DNA of 22,431 nucleotides from Phytoplasma sp041276565 (lineage in GTDB: Bacteria > Bacillota_I > Bacilli_A > Acholeplasmatales > Acholeplasmataceae), in the NCBI RefSeq assembly GCF_041276565.1, contig NZ_JBGGGR010000056.1, positions 1 through 22,431 on the forward strand. The letters run 5' to 3'. Below, piece by piece: positions 7,881 to 16,505 of this stretch. The notes beneath the pieces were generated by a model. The model was not told the DNA's origin. It saw only the letters and a program-made list of their open reading frames with translations, and made no database searches. The translations under genes were made by a program, and so were the position numbers. Within the stretch, counting starts at the first letter, position 1; each line of letters begins with the position of its first letter.

Positions 7881-8822
7881 TTAATTATTTTGTTTGTGAA
7901 ATTCTTGAATAGATTTTTTTAAAAGTCTAATAACTTCATCAACTTCATCTGCAGTTTTAACAATTAAGCCACAAGCTCTTTCGTGTCCGCCACCACCAAA
8001 TTTATGAGCGATAGGACTTATCTGAGGACCATGTGAACGAATACTAAATTTCCAATTTCCGCTTTTTAATTCACAGATAAAAGCCCATAATAAATTAGGT
8101 TTTGCTCCTGATAAAATATTAACAATTGAAAAAGCTGTGTCAACATTTAAATCAAATTGTTTTAGCATTTCTTCTGAAAATTTAAAATAAATCAAACCGT
8201 CTTCAGATACAAAATTACTACATACAAAACCTTTAAATTTTAAAATATTAACACTTTGAGAATTAATTTGTTTATCTATATCAGAAACATTAAAACCATA
8301 TTCCAATAAAGAACTAGCCATAGACAAAGTTTTTTTATCTACTCTATCAAAACGAAAATCACCTGTATCTGTAACAATACCTGTATAAATAGGTAAAGCG
8401 CCTTCTTTTGTTAATTTAAAATTATTAAATTCTTTTAAATGATAAATCATTTCAGAACAAGATGCGAATTCACTATCTATCCATTCATAATGGCCTATTT
8501 TTTCGATAAATAAATGATGATCAATTCTGATAATCATTTTAGATAATTTATAACGAGGATCACTAATAACAGAATGTTGAGCTGAATCAACAACAAAAAC
8601 TAAAGCTTCTTTATAAAGATCATCACTAATATGATCCATTTTTCCTAAAAAAGATATTTTAGGTTCTTCTTCGCCTACAACATAAACATTTTTATTTGGA
8701 TAAGTAGTTTGGATCATATTTTTTAATCCTAATTGCGAGCCATAACAATCTCCGTCAGGTCTTTTGTGACCATGAATAATAATTGTGTCAAATTTTTCTA
8801 TTTGTTTTTTAATAAATTTCAT
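7881..8822 (-). CDS. nrnA: DHH/DHHA1 phosphoesterase (NrnA-type nanoRNase / pAp phosphatase)
   Basis: A 313-residue cytoplasmic phosphoesterase of the DHH family. The metal-binding motifs appear in order: RPDGDCYGS (21-29, Asp23 and Asp25), VVDSA (77-81, Asp79), IDHH (100-103) and GIVTDTGDFRF (148-158, Asp152). The C-terminal DHHA1 domain carries the substrate-binding GGGGHERACG (276-285). Enzymes of this size and layout (Bacillus NrnA, mycoplasma homologues) degrade 2-5 base RNAs and dephosphorylate pAp; some relatives cleave pApA or c-di-AMP, so the exact substrate is inferred. It begins the nrnA-mnmE-thrS cluster. AAAGGAT lies upstream of the ATG. Confidence 0.88.
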   Translation of the reverse strand: MKFIKKQIEKFDTIIIHGHKRPDGDCYGSQLGLKNMIQTTYPNKNVYVVGEEEPKISFLGKMDHISDDLYKEALVFVVDSAQHSVISDPRYKLSKMIIRIDHHLFIEKIGHYEWIDSEFASCSEMIYHLKEFNNFKLTKEGALPIYTGIVTDTGDFRFDRVDKKTLSMASSLLEYGFNVSDIDKQINSQSVNILKFKGFVCSNFVSEDGLIYFKFSEEMLKQFDLNVDTAFSIVNILSGAKPNLLWAFICELKSGNWKFSIRSHGPQISPIAHKFGGGGHERACGLIVKTADEVDEVIRLLKKSIQEFHKQNN

Positions 8823-9099
8823 TTTAATATAAAATCCTTTTTTTATTATAAATAATTAAATTCAAAAATTATCTTTTAAGTAAAATAAAATCTACTTTTA
8901 TTTTTATTATATAAAAAATTATTTTTTTATAATCTAATTAATATTTTATTAATAAATTTAATTATTTTATTTATAAATTATATAAAAAATTTTTTATATA
9001 TAATAAATTTTAAATTTAAAATGTTTTTTTTTTTTTTTTAATTAAAAATCAATTCCGTTTTAAAAAAACTTTAATTTTGTTTTAGTGTTTAACAATTTT
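8823..9099. other. AT-only spacer between the sugar-importer operon and nrnA
   Basis: No gene is seen. It contains a T16 run (9024-9039), a 16-base perfect palindrome (9007-9022) and a 22-base perfect palindrome (8979-9000) of A and T only. A TATAAT on the minus strand at 8906-8911 could serve nrnA, but no good -35 is visible. This spacer should hold the end of the importer transcript and the start of the nrnA transcript. Confidence 0.4.
8979..9000. repeat. Perfect 22-bp A/T palindrome
   Basis: Two 11-base arms (TATATAAAAAA and its complement) meet with no spacer. It could act as a weak hairpin terminator in either direction or form a cruciform. The pure A/T composition limits stem stability. 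Confidence 0.35.
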
Positions 9100-9109
9100 T
9101 TAAATTGTT
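9091..9109 (-). terminator. Hairpin over the stop codon of the solute-binding protein gene
   Basis: AACAATTT (9091-9098) pairs perfectly with AAATTGTT (9102-9109) around a TTT loop, overlapping the stop at 9100-9102. No T run follows directly on the minus strand, so it may be a weak terminator or a 3'-end stabilising hairpin of the importer mRNA. Confidence 0.35.
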
Positions 9110-10695
9110 ATTAATCTTTTATAAGCATCTTCAAATAATTCACCTATTTTGGTTTTATCATATGATTCCATCGAAAAAATTTTTAAAATTAAATCTGTCA
9201 TAACAGTTCTTAAATAATTAGAATTTTGAAAAATAGGACTAGTGAAAAAATAATCTTTTTGATGTTGTTTAGCGTCTTCTAATTTCTTGTTTAAATTTGT
9301 TCTAATAAGTTTTTGAAATTGTCTTTTAAAAGTGCCTTTTTTATCTGGTGATTCTAATTCTGAATCTAATATTTCGTTAATGTCTTTTTTTTCTTCCTCT
9401 TCGTTTTCTACTTTATAAATATTATCATACATCTTGCCTTCTCTTAATAATTTTTTATAAGTTTCAAAAGATGATAAATATTTTAAAAAAAACCAGGAAG
9501 CTAAATTTTTATCATTATCTTCAGAAAAAAATAAATTTACATTTGGGCCTTGTAAAATATTTTTATCTTCGTCTCCTTCTCTTTTAGGTATCCAAGTGAT
9601 ATCGCTGTTTTTAATATCACATAAATTTTCTAACCTTCTTGTGGAAGTAATGTAAAAACATATATTATCATCTTTCATTAATTTAGGAATTACATATTCG
9701 CCAGATAATTTACTAAAAGTCAAATATTCTTTTTCTCTTTGGCCAAAGTTTTCCTTGAAATACGAAATTCTGTCTTGAGTACCAGAGTCTTGGAAAAATT
9801 TTTCTAATGAATTTGTTTCGGAAGGATAATTTATTTTGTCATTTTTATTTTGTTCTAAACTAATAATAAACAAATTATCTTCTGAATCAACTAATATAGG
9901 AATAAAATTTTGTCCTTTTTTTTCTTTCATAATTCTACATATTTTTTTCATTTGATCCCAAGTTAGCTGTGTTTTTATTTCACCTGTTTTCAGATCTATT
10001 ATTTCTTCTTCTTCAAATTCTTCTTTAAATTCTTTTTCAATTTCGTCTTTAAATTCTTTTATTTTGTTTTTATTGTAAAACATAATTTCATGCGTTTTTA
10101 ATAAAGGTAAATAATAATATTTTTCTCCATCTCCGAAATTATGTGTTGGGATATAACCTTCTTTAAAATGTTTCTCTATGTCAAGAAGATTTGTAAAACT
10201 TGGATTTTCTTCTTTTAATTCTTTTTCTTTTTTTGTGAAAATATTCAAAGGAATTAATTTATTCGATTTAGAATAAAATTCTATATGATCAGGATAAGAA
10301 AAAACTAAATTGGGTTGTTTATTAACATTTAAAGCATTAGAAACATTTTTTAAAATTTGACCCCAATTTTCTTTATTACTAAGAACGATTTTAATTTGAG
10401 GATATTTTTTTTGGAATCCTTCAATAATTTGTATAAATAATTCTTCCTCATCTTTATACAAATTATGCCAAAAATTAATATAAATATGTGGTTTACTTTT
10501 GTCTCTGAATTGATTTTCGTATTCCTCCGTTGATTTAAATTTTTTTAAATGTTTTTCTAAATTAGCTTTATATGTTTTTCCATCAGAAGAATAACGAAGA
10601 CTACAAAAATAATTTTGGATAAAAACATACATAATTAAAAGAAAGAAAAATCCAAAAACAAATAAAAAATTTTGAGTTTTATCCTTTAATACCAC
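9100..10695 (-). CDS. ugpB: Membrane-anchored solute-binding protein of a sugar ABC importer
   Basis: Extracytoplasmic solute-binding protein, family 1 (MalE/UgpB type), which hands a carbohydrate or glycerol-phosphate-like ligand to the permeases encoded upstream. After an N-terminal hydrophobic helix (about residues 9-30) the fold shows the expected pattern I-N-F-W-H, then F-I-Q-I-I-E-G-F-Q-K-K-Y-P-Q-I-K-I-V and the domain-2 elements. It is long (531 residues) and rich in Lys/Glu insertions. I chose the GTG at 10695: AGGAG lies nine bases upstream. A longer reading from TTG at 10716 has no ribosome-binding site and would overlap the permease by 38 bases; the chosen start overlaps it by 17. 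Cys31 after the hydrophobic helix lacks a good lipobox (N-Y-F-C), so anchoring by an uncleaved signal is likelier than a lipoprotein. The ligand is unknown. Confidence 0.8.
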   Translation of the reverse strand: MVLKDKTQNFLFVFGFFFLLIMYVFIQNYFCSLRYSSDGKTYKANLEKHLKKFKSTEEYENQFRDKSKPHIYINFWHNLYKDEEELFIQIIEGFQKKYPQIKIVLSNKENWGQILKNVSNALNVNKQPNLVFSYPDHIEFYSKSNKLIPLNIFTKKEKELKEENPSFTNLLDIEKHFKEGYIPTHNFGDGEKYYYLPLLKTHEIMFYNKNKIKEFKDEIEKEFKEEFEEEEIIDLKTGEIKTQLTWDQMKKICRIMKEKKGQNFIPILVDSEDNLFIISLEQNKNDKINYPSETNSLEKFFQDSGTQDRISYFKENFGQREKEYLTFSKLSGEYVIPKLMKDDNICFYITSTRRLENLCDIKNSDITWIPKREGDEDKNILQGPNVNLFFSEDNDKNLASWFFLKYLSSFETYKKLLREGKMYDNIYKVENEEEEKKDINEILDSELESPDKKGTFKRQFQKLIRTNLNKKLEDAKQHQKDYFFTSPIFQNSNYLRTVMTDLILKIFSMESYDKTKIGELFEDAYKRLITI

Positions 10696-11584
10696 TTTGG
10701 TTGTCTCCTGAAACAATATATTTATTGAAAAAAATAAAAATCAAAAATAAAGGTATATTGATTAATACAGCGCTAGCCATTTGTATATTTAAAGATTCTA
10801 TGTCGGGATCTGGTCCAAAACTTTTTCTTGACATATTAGTTAATAATTTTCCGCCAACTAAATCTGGCCATGCATATGCGTTCCAAACTCCTACTATTCT
10901 AAAAATCATAATAACAATAATAGTGGATTTTACTACAGGAACTAATATTTTCCAAAGATATTGCCAATCACTAGCACCATCAACTTTAGCACTATAATAT
11001 AATTCTTTAGGAACATTATTAAAAGTTCGAATTAATAAAAAAACATGAACAACATTAATTAAATAAGGGAAAATCATCGCAATATAATCACCAAAAGGAA
11101 CTTCAGCCCCTCTGCCATAATTAACTAACCCTAAATTCGCAACTGTTCTATAATTAGGTATTACTAAAATTTCACTTGTTGTCATTAAACTTAATAATAA
11201 AAGAAATAAGACAGCGGATTTAAATTTAAAATTAAACATACTTAAAGGAAAAGATAACAAAATACAAAAAAAAGTACCTAAAATAGTAGAAAAAAAAGTA
11301 ACAACAAAAGTATTCCAAAAATATTGAAGAAATTGAGTATCCTTAAAAGCTTTTACATAATTATACCAACGCCATCCCTCTTTTGGTAAAGATAAAGCGT
11401 TGTTAACAATAATATCATTAGGCGTTTTTAGAGCTGTAATAAACATTAAATAAAAGGGTAATAAAAATAGAAAAGAAACCAAAAATAAAAAAAAATATTT
11501 CATGAAACCAGAAAAAGTAATTTTTTTTATCTCGTTCTTAAAAAAATTCTTAAAATGAGAAATATAATTTTTTATATTATTCAC
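10679..11584 (-). CDS. ugpE: Sugar ABC importer permease, MalG/UgpE type
   Basis: One of two permeases of a CUT1 importer, with about six membrane helices in 301 residues. The EAA loop that docks on the ATPase is seen as ELYYSAKVDGASDWQYLWKI followed by L-V-P (about 194-216), and the C-terminus (G-D-N-Q-S-G-I-K-G) resembles the G-A-V-K-G end of MalG/UgpE proteins. The start is GTG, with AAAGG eight bases upstream. It lies 15 bases after the partner permease and overlaps the solute-binding protein gene, so translation is probably coupled. The family symbol is given; the substrate is not known. Confidence 0.88.
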   Translation of the reverse strand: MNNIKNYISHFKNFFKNEIKKITFSGFMKYFFLFLVSFLFLLPFYLMFITALKTPNDIIVNNALSLPKEGWRWYNYVKAFKDTQFLQYFWNTFVVTFFSTILGTFFCILLSFPLSMFNFKFKSAVLFLLLLSLMTTSEILVIPNYRTVANLGLVNYGRGAEVPFGDYIAMIFPYLINVVHVFLLIRTFNNVPKELYYSAKVDGASDWQYLWKILVPVVKSTIIVIMIFRIVGVWNAYAWPDLVGGKLLTNMSRKSFGPDPDIESLNIQMASAVLINIPLFLIFIFFNKYIVSGDNQSGIKG

Positions 11585-11599
11585 TGTTAAAACCTTTAA

Positions 11600-12532
11600 T
11601 TATTTATTTTTTTTGTTTGAAATAGATAAACTTATCAGCGTAAATACGATAGAAATTAAAAACAATATAATAGAAGCAGCTGCGCCTTTAGAAAACGAAT
11701 CAAAAGTTGACATATTTAATTGTTTATAAATATAACCTACTATTGTTTGAATTTCATAAGGCGGGTTGTCACCAAACAAACCAATAACAGATTCATATTC
11801 TTTAAAAACTGACAACATTTCTATAATAGATTGATAAAAAATAACAGAAGTAATCAAAGGTAAAGTTATTTTTTTAAAAATACGCCATTTTGAAGCTCCA
11901 TCGATTTTAGCAGCGTCATAATATGATTTATCAATTTCTTGCAAAGCTAAAATAAAAACAAAAATTTTAAAAGGAGCTTTAGTCCAAACATTATATAAAA
12001 CTAAAACAAACATTTTATTCGTGAAAGGAGCTGTACGAGTAACGAAGTCACTACGTTTCATCCCAAACAAACCAATAAAAGAATTAAATAAACCTTCTGG
12101 TCTGGAAGAAATACCATAACTGTAATAAAATAAAATACTAAAAATCATCCCCATGATTACTGTATTAGAAACTAAAGGCAGAAAAAAAAAGGTTTTAAAA
12201 GAGTTTTTAAAAAAAGTGTTTTTAATACTGTTTAAAACCAAAGCAACTCCCAAAGAAAAAAACACAGAAATAGGAACTATCAAAAAAACTAATATTAAAG
12301 TATTTCTAAAAGCAATTAAAAATTCTTCATTCTTAAAAACATTTATATAATTTTTTAAACTAAATAATTCTCCTTTGTTTATTCCTAATGAATTATCAAA
12401 TTTATTATAATTGCTATTCAAAGAAATAATAAAAGTTTGAGTTAAAGGAAAAAAAATAAAAATAGTTAAAACAATAAGACCAGATATTATATATAACCAA
12501 CTTTTATTCTTTTTTTGATCTATAAAATTCAT
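11600..12532 (-). CDS. ugpA: Sugar ABC importer permease, MalF/UgpA type
   Basis: The second permease of the importer, 310 residues with about six membrane helices. The EAA motif is clear: SYYDAAKIDGASKWRIFKKI followed by T-L-P (about 203-225). A hydrophilic stretch between membrane segments (about 140-172, with S-S-R-P-E-G-L-F and M-K-R-S-D-F) is a probable extracytoplasmic loop. The ATG overlaps the stop of the ATPase gene by one base (TAATG), indicating translational coupling. With the MalG-type protein it forms the transmembrane channel. Confidence 0.9.
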   Translation of the reverse strand: MNFIDQKKNKSWLYIISGLIVLTIFIFFPLTQTFIISLNSNYNKFDNSLGINKGELFSLKNYINVFKNEEFLIAFRNTLILVFLIVPISVFFSLGVALVLNSIKNTFFKNSFKTFFFLPLVSNTVIMGMIFSILFYYSYGISSRPEGLFNSFIGLFGMKRSDFVTRTAPFTNKMFVLVLYNVWTKAPFKIFVFILALQEIDKSYYDAAKIDGASKWRIFKKITLPLITSVIFYQSIIEMLSVFKEYESVIGLFGDNPPYEIQTIVGYIYKQLNMSTFDSFSKGAAASIILFLISIVFTLISLSISNKKNK

Positions 12533-13635
12533 TATTTAATAAAAATCCTATTACCGTTTGTTTTATCAAAAAGAAAAAATCTATTTTCTAAAATACTAAA
12601 TCTAATTTTTTTTTTGTATATATTAGATAAATTTAACAAATTTTTTTTTTCATTTGGAACAATTATTTTAAAATTAGGATAATTAGAATTCGGATGTTTA
12701 ACTAATAAAAATAATTCTCTTCCTATATTTTCTAAATTAATTGCTTCTACTTCCAAAGGACCGTTTTCATCTAATATATATCCTTCTGGTCTGGTTCCTA
12801 CATGAACTTCTTTATTTTCAATGTTTTTAAACAAAAGATTATTTTGAACTACTTTATTGTTTATTATCAATTTATCATCTTCTATTTGACCATCAAAAAC
12901 AGAAATATTCGGAACTCCTAAAAAAGAAGCCACAAACAAGTTAGCTGGATTATCATAAATTTGAGAAGGGATATCTGCTTGTTGGATTGTTCCTTTATCC
13001 ATAACATAAATCCTATCACTAATTGTCATTGCTTCTTCTTGATCGTGAGTAACAAAAATAGCAGTAATTTTAGTCTTTTTTTGAATTCTTCTAATTTCAT
13101 CTCTCATTTTTAAACGTAATTTAGTATCTAAATTAGATAAAGGTTCGTCTAATAATAAAATTTTAGGATTTTTAATTAAAGCTCTTGCTATAGCGACTCT
13201 TTGTTGTTGTCCTCCTGATAATTCAGAAGGTTTTTTATCTAAAATATCTTCAATAGAAGATAAAACAGAAATTCTGTCAACTTCTTTTTTAATTTGTTCA
13301 GGTGTAAATTTTAAATTTTGCAAAGGAAAAGAAATATTTTGTAAAACTGTCATATGCGGATATAAAGAATAATTTTGAAAAACTAAACCAATTCCTCTTT
13401 TATCAGGTGTTAATTTATTAACATCTTTTCCGTCAAATAAAATACGTCCTTCAGTAACATCACTTAATCCTGAGATCATAAACAAAAGTGTAGATTTACC
13501 ACACCCAGAAGGTCCTAAAAGAGTAACTAATTCGCCAGTAGATATATTTAAATTAACCTTATCAACTGCATAATATTTTTTTTTATTTTTTTTATTGACA
13601 AAAATTTTGGAAACATTTTCTAATATGATTCCCAT
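12532..13635 (-). CDS. ugpC: Sugar ABC importer ATPase, MalK/UgpC type
   Basis: Powers the importer from the cytoplasmic face. The 367-residue length matches the MalK/UgpC (CUT1) family. Walker A GPSGCGKST (41-49), Q-loop Gln87 in V-F-Q-N-Y-S-L-Y-P-H, signature LSGGQQQR (139-146), Walker B LLLDE with Glu164, D-loop SNLD, and switch His197 in F-V-T-H-D-Q-E-E-A-M are all present. The C-terminal regulatory (MOI/TOBE) domain is recognisable at H-V-G-T-R-P-E-G (about 279-286). It follows asnS by 36 bases, so the importer may share the asnS transcript. The CUT1 family covers maltose, trehalose, sucrose and glycerol-3-phosphate importers, so the substrate stays open. Confidence 0.93.
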   Translation of the reverse strand: MGIILENVSKIFVNKKNKKKYYAVDKVNLNISTGELVTLLGPSGCGKSTLLFMISGLSDVTEGRILFDGKDVNKLTPDKRGIGLVFQNYSLYPHMTVLQNISFPLQNLKFTPEQIKKEVDRISVLSSIEDILDKKPSELSGGQQQRVAIARALIKNPKILLLDEPLSNLDTKLRLKMRDEIRRIQKKTKITAIFVTHDQEEAMTISDRIYVMDKGTIQQADIPSQIYDNPANLFVASFLGVPNISVFDGQIEDDKLIINNKVVQNNLLFKNIENKEVHVGTRPEGYILDENGPLEVEAINLENIGRELFLLVKHPNSNYPNFKIIVPNEKKNLLNLSNIYKKKIRFSILENRFFLFDKTNGNRIFIK

Positions 13636-13671
13636 AATTTGAATTTCCTTTAATTTGATATTTTTTATTTG

Positions 13672-15063
13672 TTAAAAAGAAATATTTTTAGAAGTTCTTG
13701 GAAAAGCTATTACATCTCTAATATTATCAATTCCAGTTAAATAAATCAACAATCTTTCTAAACCTATACCAAAACCAGAATGAACACAACTACCGAAACG
13801 ACGCAAGTCCAAATACCAATCTAATTCTTCTCTCGGAATATTAAATTGTTTCATCTTATCTATTAAAATATCTAATTTCTCTTCTCTTTGTGAACCGCCT
13901 ATCAACTCCCCTATTTTAGGAACTAAAAGATCCATAGCAGCTACTGTTTTATTATCAGAATTATTTTTCATATAAAAAGCTTTAATATCAACCGGCCAAT
14001 CAATAATAAATATAGGCTCTTGAAATAAATCAGTTAAATATTTTTCATGTTCAGAAAACAAATCGCTGCCATAAAAAGGTTTATTTTCAAATTTTATTTG
14101 ACTTCCAATTAAAATATTAATTGCGTCTGTATATGTAATTTGTTTAAATTTTTTTAAATTCGCTACTTGTTCTAATCTTTCGATTAAATTAGATTCTACA
14201 TTTTGTTCTAAAAACATAAAATCCTCTCTGTTGTTTTCTAAACAAAAACGAATAACATATTGAATCATTTTTTGAGCTAACGCAATGTTATCTTGTAAAT
14301 CATAAAAAGCCATTTCTGGTTCGATCATCCAAAATTCAGATATATGTTTTGTTGTATTAGAATTTTCAGCTCGAAAAGTTGGACCAAAAGTATAAATTTT
14401 GGAAAATGCCATGGCCATCGCTTCACCTTCTAATTGACCAGTAACAGTTAAAAAAGAAGGTTTTCCAAAAAAATCTTTTTTATAATCTACTTCATTATTT
14501 TGATCTAAAGGTATTTTATTTAAATTTAAAGTAGTAACTTGAAATAATTCACCTGCTCCTTCACCGTCGCTAGCAGTAATAATAGGAGTATGGGCCCATA
14601 TGAATCCCTCTTGACGAAAAAATTCATGAATAGCATAACTTACTATATTTCTGATTCTAAAAACAGCTCCAAAAAGTTTGGTTCTTAATCTCAAATGTAA
14701 AACTTTACGTAAAAATTCTCTAGAATGTTTTTTAGGTTGAATAGGATAATTAGAGTAATTAGGACCTAAAAGAGTTATCTTATTAGCTAAAATTTCAAAA
14801 GGATTTGAAAAATTAGGAGTAAATACTATACGTCCTTCTAATTGTAATGAAACTCCAACCTGTAATTTATCTTTAATTTTTTGAAACTCTAAATCTTCAA
14901 TATTTTTATAAACTACTTGTAAATCTTTAAAAAAAGAACCATCATTCAAATCAAAAAAAAAGATTTTTTTTTGAAAACGAGAATTTCTCAACCATCCATT
15001 AATAAAAACTTTTTTATTTTTATATGATTCGTAGTTCTTATAAATGTTTTGAACAGAAAACAT
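13672..15063 (-). CDS. asnS: Asparaginyl-tRNA synthetase
   Basis: Charges tRNA-Asn directly. It has 463 residues: an N-terminal OB-fold anticodon-binding domain (about 1-105) and a class IIb catalytic domain. Motif 2 appears as FRAENSNTTKHISEFWMIEP; Asn after R-A-E and the Asn-type context separate it from AspRS. Motif 3 is GIGLERLLIYLTG near the C-terminus, preceded by RFGSCVHSGFG. AGAGG lies eight bases before the ATG. It is the first gene after a 385-base spacer with promoter-like boxes, and the four importer genes follow with short gaps. Confidence 0.96.
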   Translation of the reverse strand: MFSVQNIYKNYESYKNKKVFINGWLRNSRFQKKIFFFDLNDGSFFKDLQVVYKNIEDLEFQKIKDKLQVGVSLQLEGRIVFTPNFSNPFEILANKITLLGPNYSNYPIQPKKHSREFLRKVLHLRLRTKLFGAVFRIRNIVSYAIHEFFRQEGFIWAHTPIITASDGEGAGELFQVTTLNLNKIPLDQNNEVDYKKDFFGKPSFLTVTGQLEGEAMAMAFSKIYTFGPTFRAENSNTTKHISEFWMIEPEMAFYDLQDNIALAQKMIQYVIRFCLENNREDFMFLEQNVESNLIERLEQVANLKKFKQITYTDAINILIGSQIKFENKPFYGSDLFSEHEKYLTDLFQEPIFIIDWPVDIKAFYMKNNSDNKTVAAMDLLVPKIGELIGGSQREEKLDILIDKMKQFNIPREELDWYLDLRRFGSCVHSGFGIGLERLLIYLTGIDNIRDVIAFPRTSKNISF

Positions 15064-15255
15064 TTGTTGTTCCTCTTTTAATTTATATAATTATTCCAAA
15101 ATATTTTTTTATTCTGCAAAAACCATTTATATTCCTTATAAAGATACAAAAAAACTTTACTTAATTTAAATATCTTTCCTGAAAAAAAATAAAAAAGGAA
15201 TAACATAAAAATATTTTAATTATCGAAAAATTACATTTTCAAAAAACATAAAAAA

Positions 15256-15296
15256 ATTATAATAACATTTTCACTATCATTAATATTATTATAACA
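15256..15296 (-). promoter_or_regulatory. Tandem extended -10 boxes for asnS
   Basis: On the minus strand TGTTATAAT occurs at 15296-15288 and again at 15264-15256, a perfect TATAAT each time with TG upstream. No good -35 hexamers were found. They lie about 190-230 bases before the asnS start, leaving a long leader. Confidence 0.35.
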
Positions 15297-15386
15297 ATAT
15301 TTTTACATATTTAAAATAAGTGTTTATATTTTTTTAAATAATTTTTTTCTGATAAATTTAAAAAAATATTTCTTCATAAAATGCAT

Positions 15387-15416
15387 AAAAAAAAGAATAT
15401 ATAAATATATTCTTTT
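15387..15416 (-). terminator. Rho-independent terminator after lplA
   Basis: A perfect 12-base-pair stem, AAAAGAATATAT (15391-15402) with ATATATTCTTTT (15405-15416). Read on the minus strand it runs into eight consecutive T, about 33 bases past the lplA stop. Confidence 0.75.
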
Positions 15417-15448
15417 GTTGGAAATTCCAAAAAATACAAATATTATAT

Positions 15449-16441
15449 TTATATTTTTAATATACCTTCATTTAATAAAGATAAAAAATCTTCATTTGTG
15501 GCATTTAAAATATAATCACCAATATTAATATCTTTTAAAATTTCTTGTAAATTATTTTCATTATAAGGAGTGTTTTTAAATTTATCTAAAAACAAGGGTA
15601 ATTGATTATTTTTGTGAAAAAAATCACCTTTTAAAAACATTTCTTCGATTTTCCCTTTTTTTAAAGACAATAAAATTTCCATATAACCCCAATCAAAACG
15701 TTTATTTATTTTTTTGTCGTATTGCGGATGTTCTCCAAAGATCCATTCTTTAGAAGCGTATTTTTCAGCCATTTTATTGATTGTAGCTATTTCTTCATCA
15801 CTTAAAACATATTCTTCATTAGTTAAAAAATTATTTAAATGATTTATTAATTGTTCTTGAGTCATTCCGTTTAAATGTTGTTTTAAATTAGTAATTCGAG
15901 AGGAAACACTTTCGATTCCTTTAGAAATTAATTTTTCTTTATTAGGAGTGATACAACGCACCATGGTATCAACATCACAATTATATAATAAAGTACCGTG
16001 GACAATAGTACCATTTTGGTTTTGTAAAAAAGCATTTCCAGAAACTTTTTTATCTTTCAAAAGGATATCGTTTCTTGAACTTAAATTTAAATCTATGCCT
16101 AATTCACGTAAAGCTTCTACAACTTGAGATAAAGATTTTTTAAAACTAAATTGTTTATCTTTTTTAGAAGAAACAATACTAAAAATAATTGTCCCTTGAT
16201 CGTTGTAAACACATCCTCCACCAGTTTGTCTTCTAAAAACATCAATATTATTTTCTTTTACAAAATCTAAATTGACTTCATTTTCTATAATTTGGTTTTT
16301 ACCGATTACTATTCCTTTGATTTGCCATTGAAAAAAAAATAATTGATCTTTTTTTACAAGATTATTTAAAATATATTCTTCAAGCGCAAAATAAAAATAA
16401 GGTTTTAAATCATTTCTTTGATTATATTTTACTAAAATCAT
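15449..16441 (-). CDS. lplA: Lipoate-protein ligase A
   Basis: Activates free lipoate with ATP and joins it to the lysine of lipoyl domains (for example pyruvate dehydrogenase E2), a scavenging route. The 330-residue protein has the catalytic domain with RRQTGGGCVYNDQG (70-83), matching RRxxGGGxVxHD with Asn in place of His, and KKVSGNAF (131-138) holding the conserved lysine, then V-H-G-T-L-L. The C-terminal accessory domain starts near E-W-I-F-G-E-H-P-Q-Y-D. AAAGG is about twelve bases upstream of the ATG. It lies 64 bases after dnaJ with a weak hairpin between them, so it may be partly co-transcribed with the heat-shock genes. No lipoate synthase is visible in the window. Confidence 0.93.
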   Translation of the reverse strand: MILVKYNQRNDLKPYFYFALEEYILNNLVKKDQLFFFQWQIKGIVIGKNQIIENEVNLDFVKENNIDVFRRQTGGGCVYNDQGTIIFSIVSSKKDKQFSFKKSLSQVVEALRELGIDLNLSSRNDILLKDKKVSGNAFLQNQNGTIVHGTLLYNCDVDTMVRCITPNKEKLISKGIESVSSRITNLKQHLNGMTQEQLINHLNNFLTNEEYVLSDEEIATINKMAEKYASKEWIFGEHPQYDKKINKRFDWGYMEILLSLKKGKIEEMFLKGDFFHKNNQLPLFLDKFKNTPYNENNLQEILKDINIGDYILNATNEDFLSLLNEGILKI

Positions 16442-16463
16442 TTTTCTTATCTACCTTTTTTTC

Positions 16464-16487
16464 AAAAAAGAAAATAATATTTTTCTT
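16464..16487 (-). terminator. Weak hairpin with T run between dnaJ and lplA
   Basis: AAGAAAA (16468-16474) pairs with TTTTCTT (16481-16487) around TAATAT, followed on the minus strand by a T run (16464-16469). With one G-C pair the stem is weak, so it may only reduce readthrough from the heat-shock operon into lplA. Confidence 0.4.
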
Positions 16488-16505
16488 ATTAATTTTTTTT
16501 ATAAA

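Larger units (their letters stand above)
15064..15448. other. Spacer: end of the heat-shock/lplA transcript and start of the asnS transcript
   Basis: No gene of useful length. It holds the lplA terminator (15387-15416), a short dyad TTGGAA-A-TTCCAA (15418-15430), two TGTTATAAT boxes on the minus strand (15288-15296 and 15256-15264) and a nested dyad just upstream of asnS: TATTCCTT (15130-15137) with AAGGAATA (15195-15202), enclosing AAAGATA (15140-15146) with TATCTTT (15171-15177). No T-box antiterminator consensus was recognised. Confidence 0.45.

Noticed and set aside
15064..15448. T-box riboswitch upstream of asnS
   Set aside because: No T-box antiterminator consensus (AGGGTGG-like) is present in the leader.
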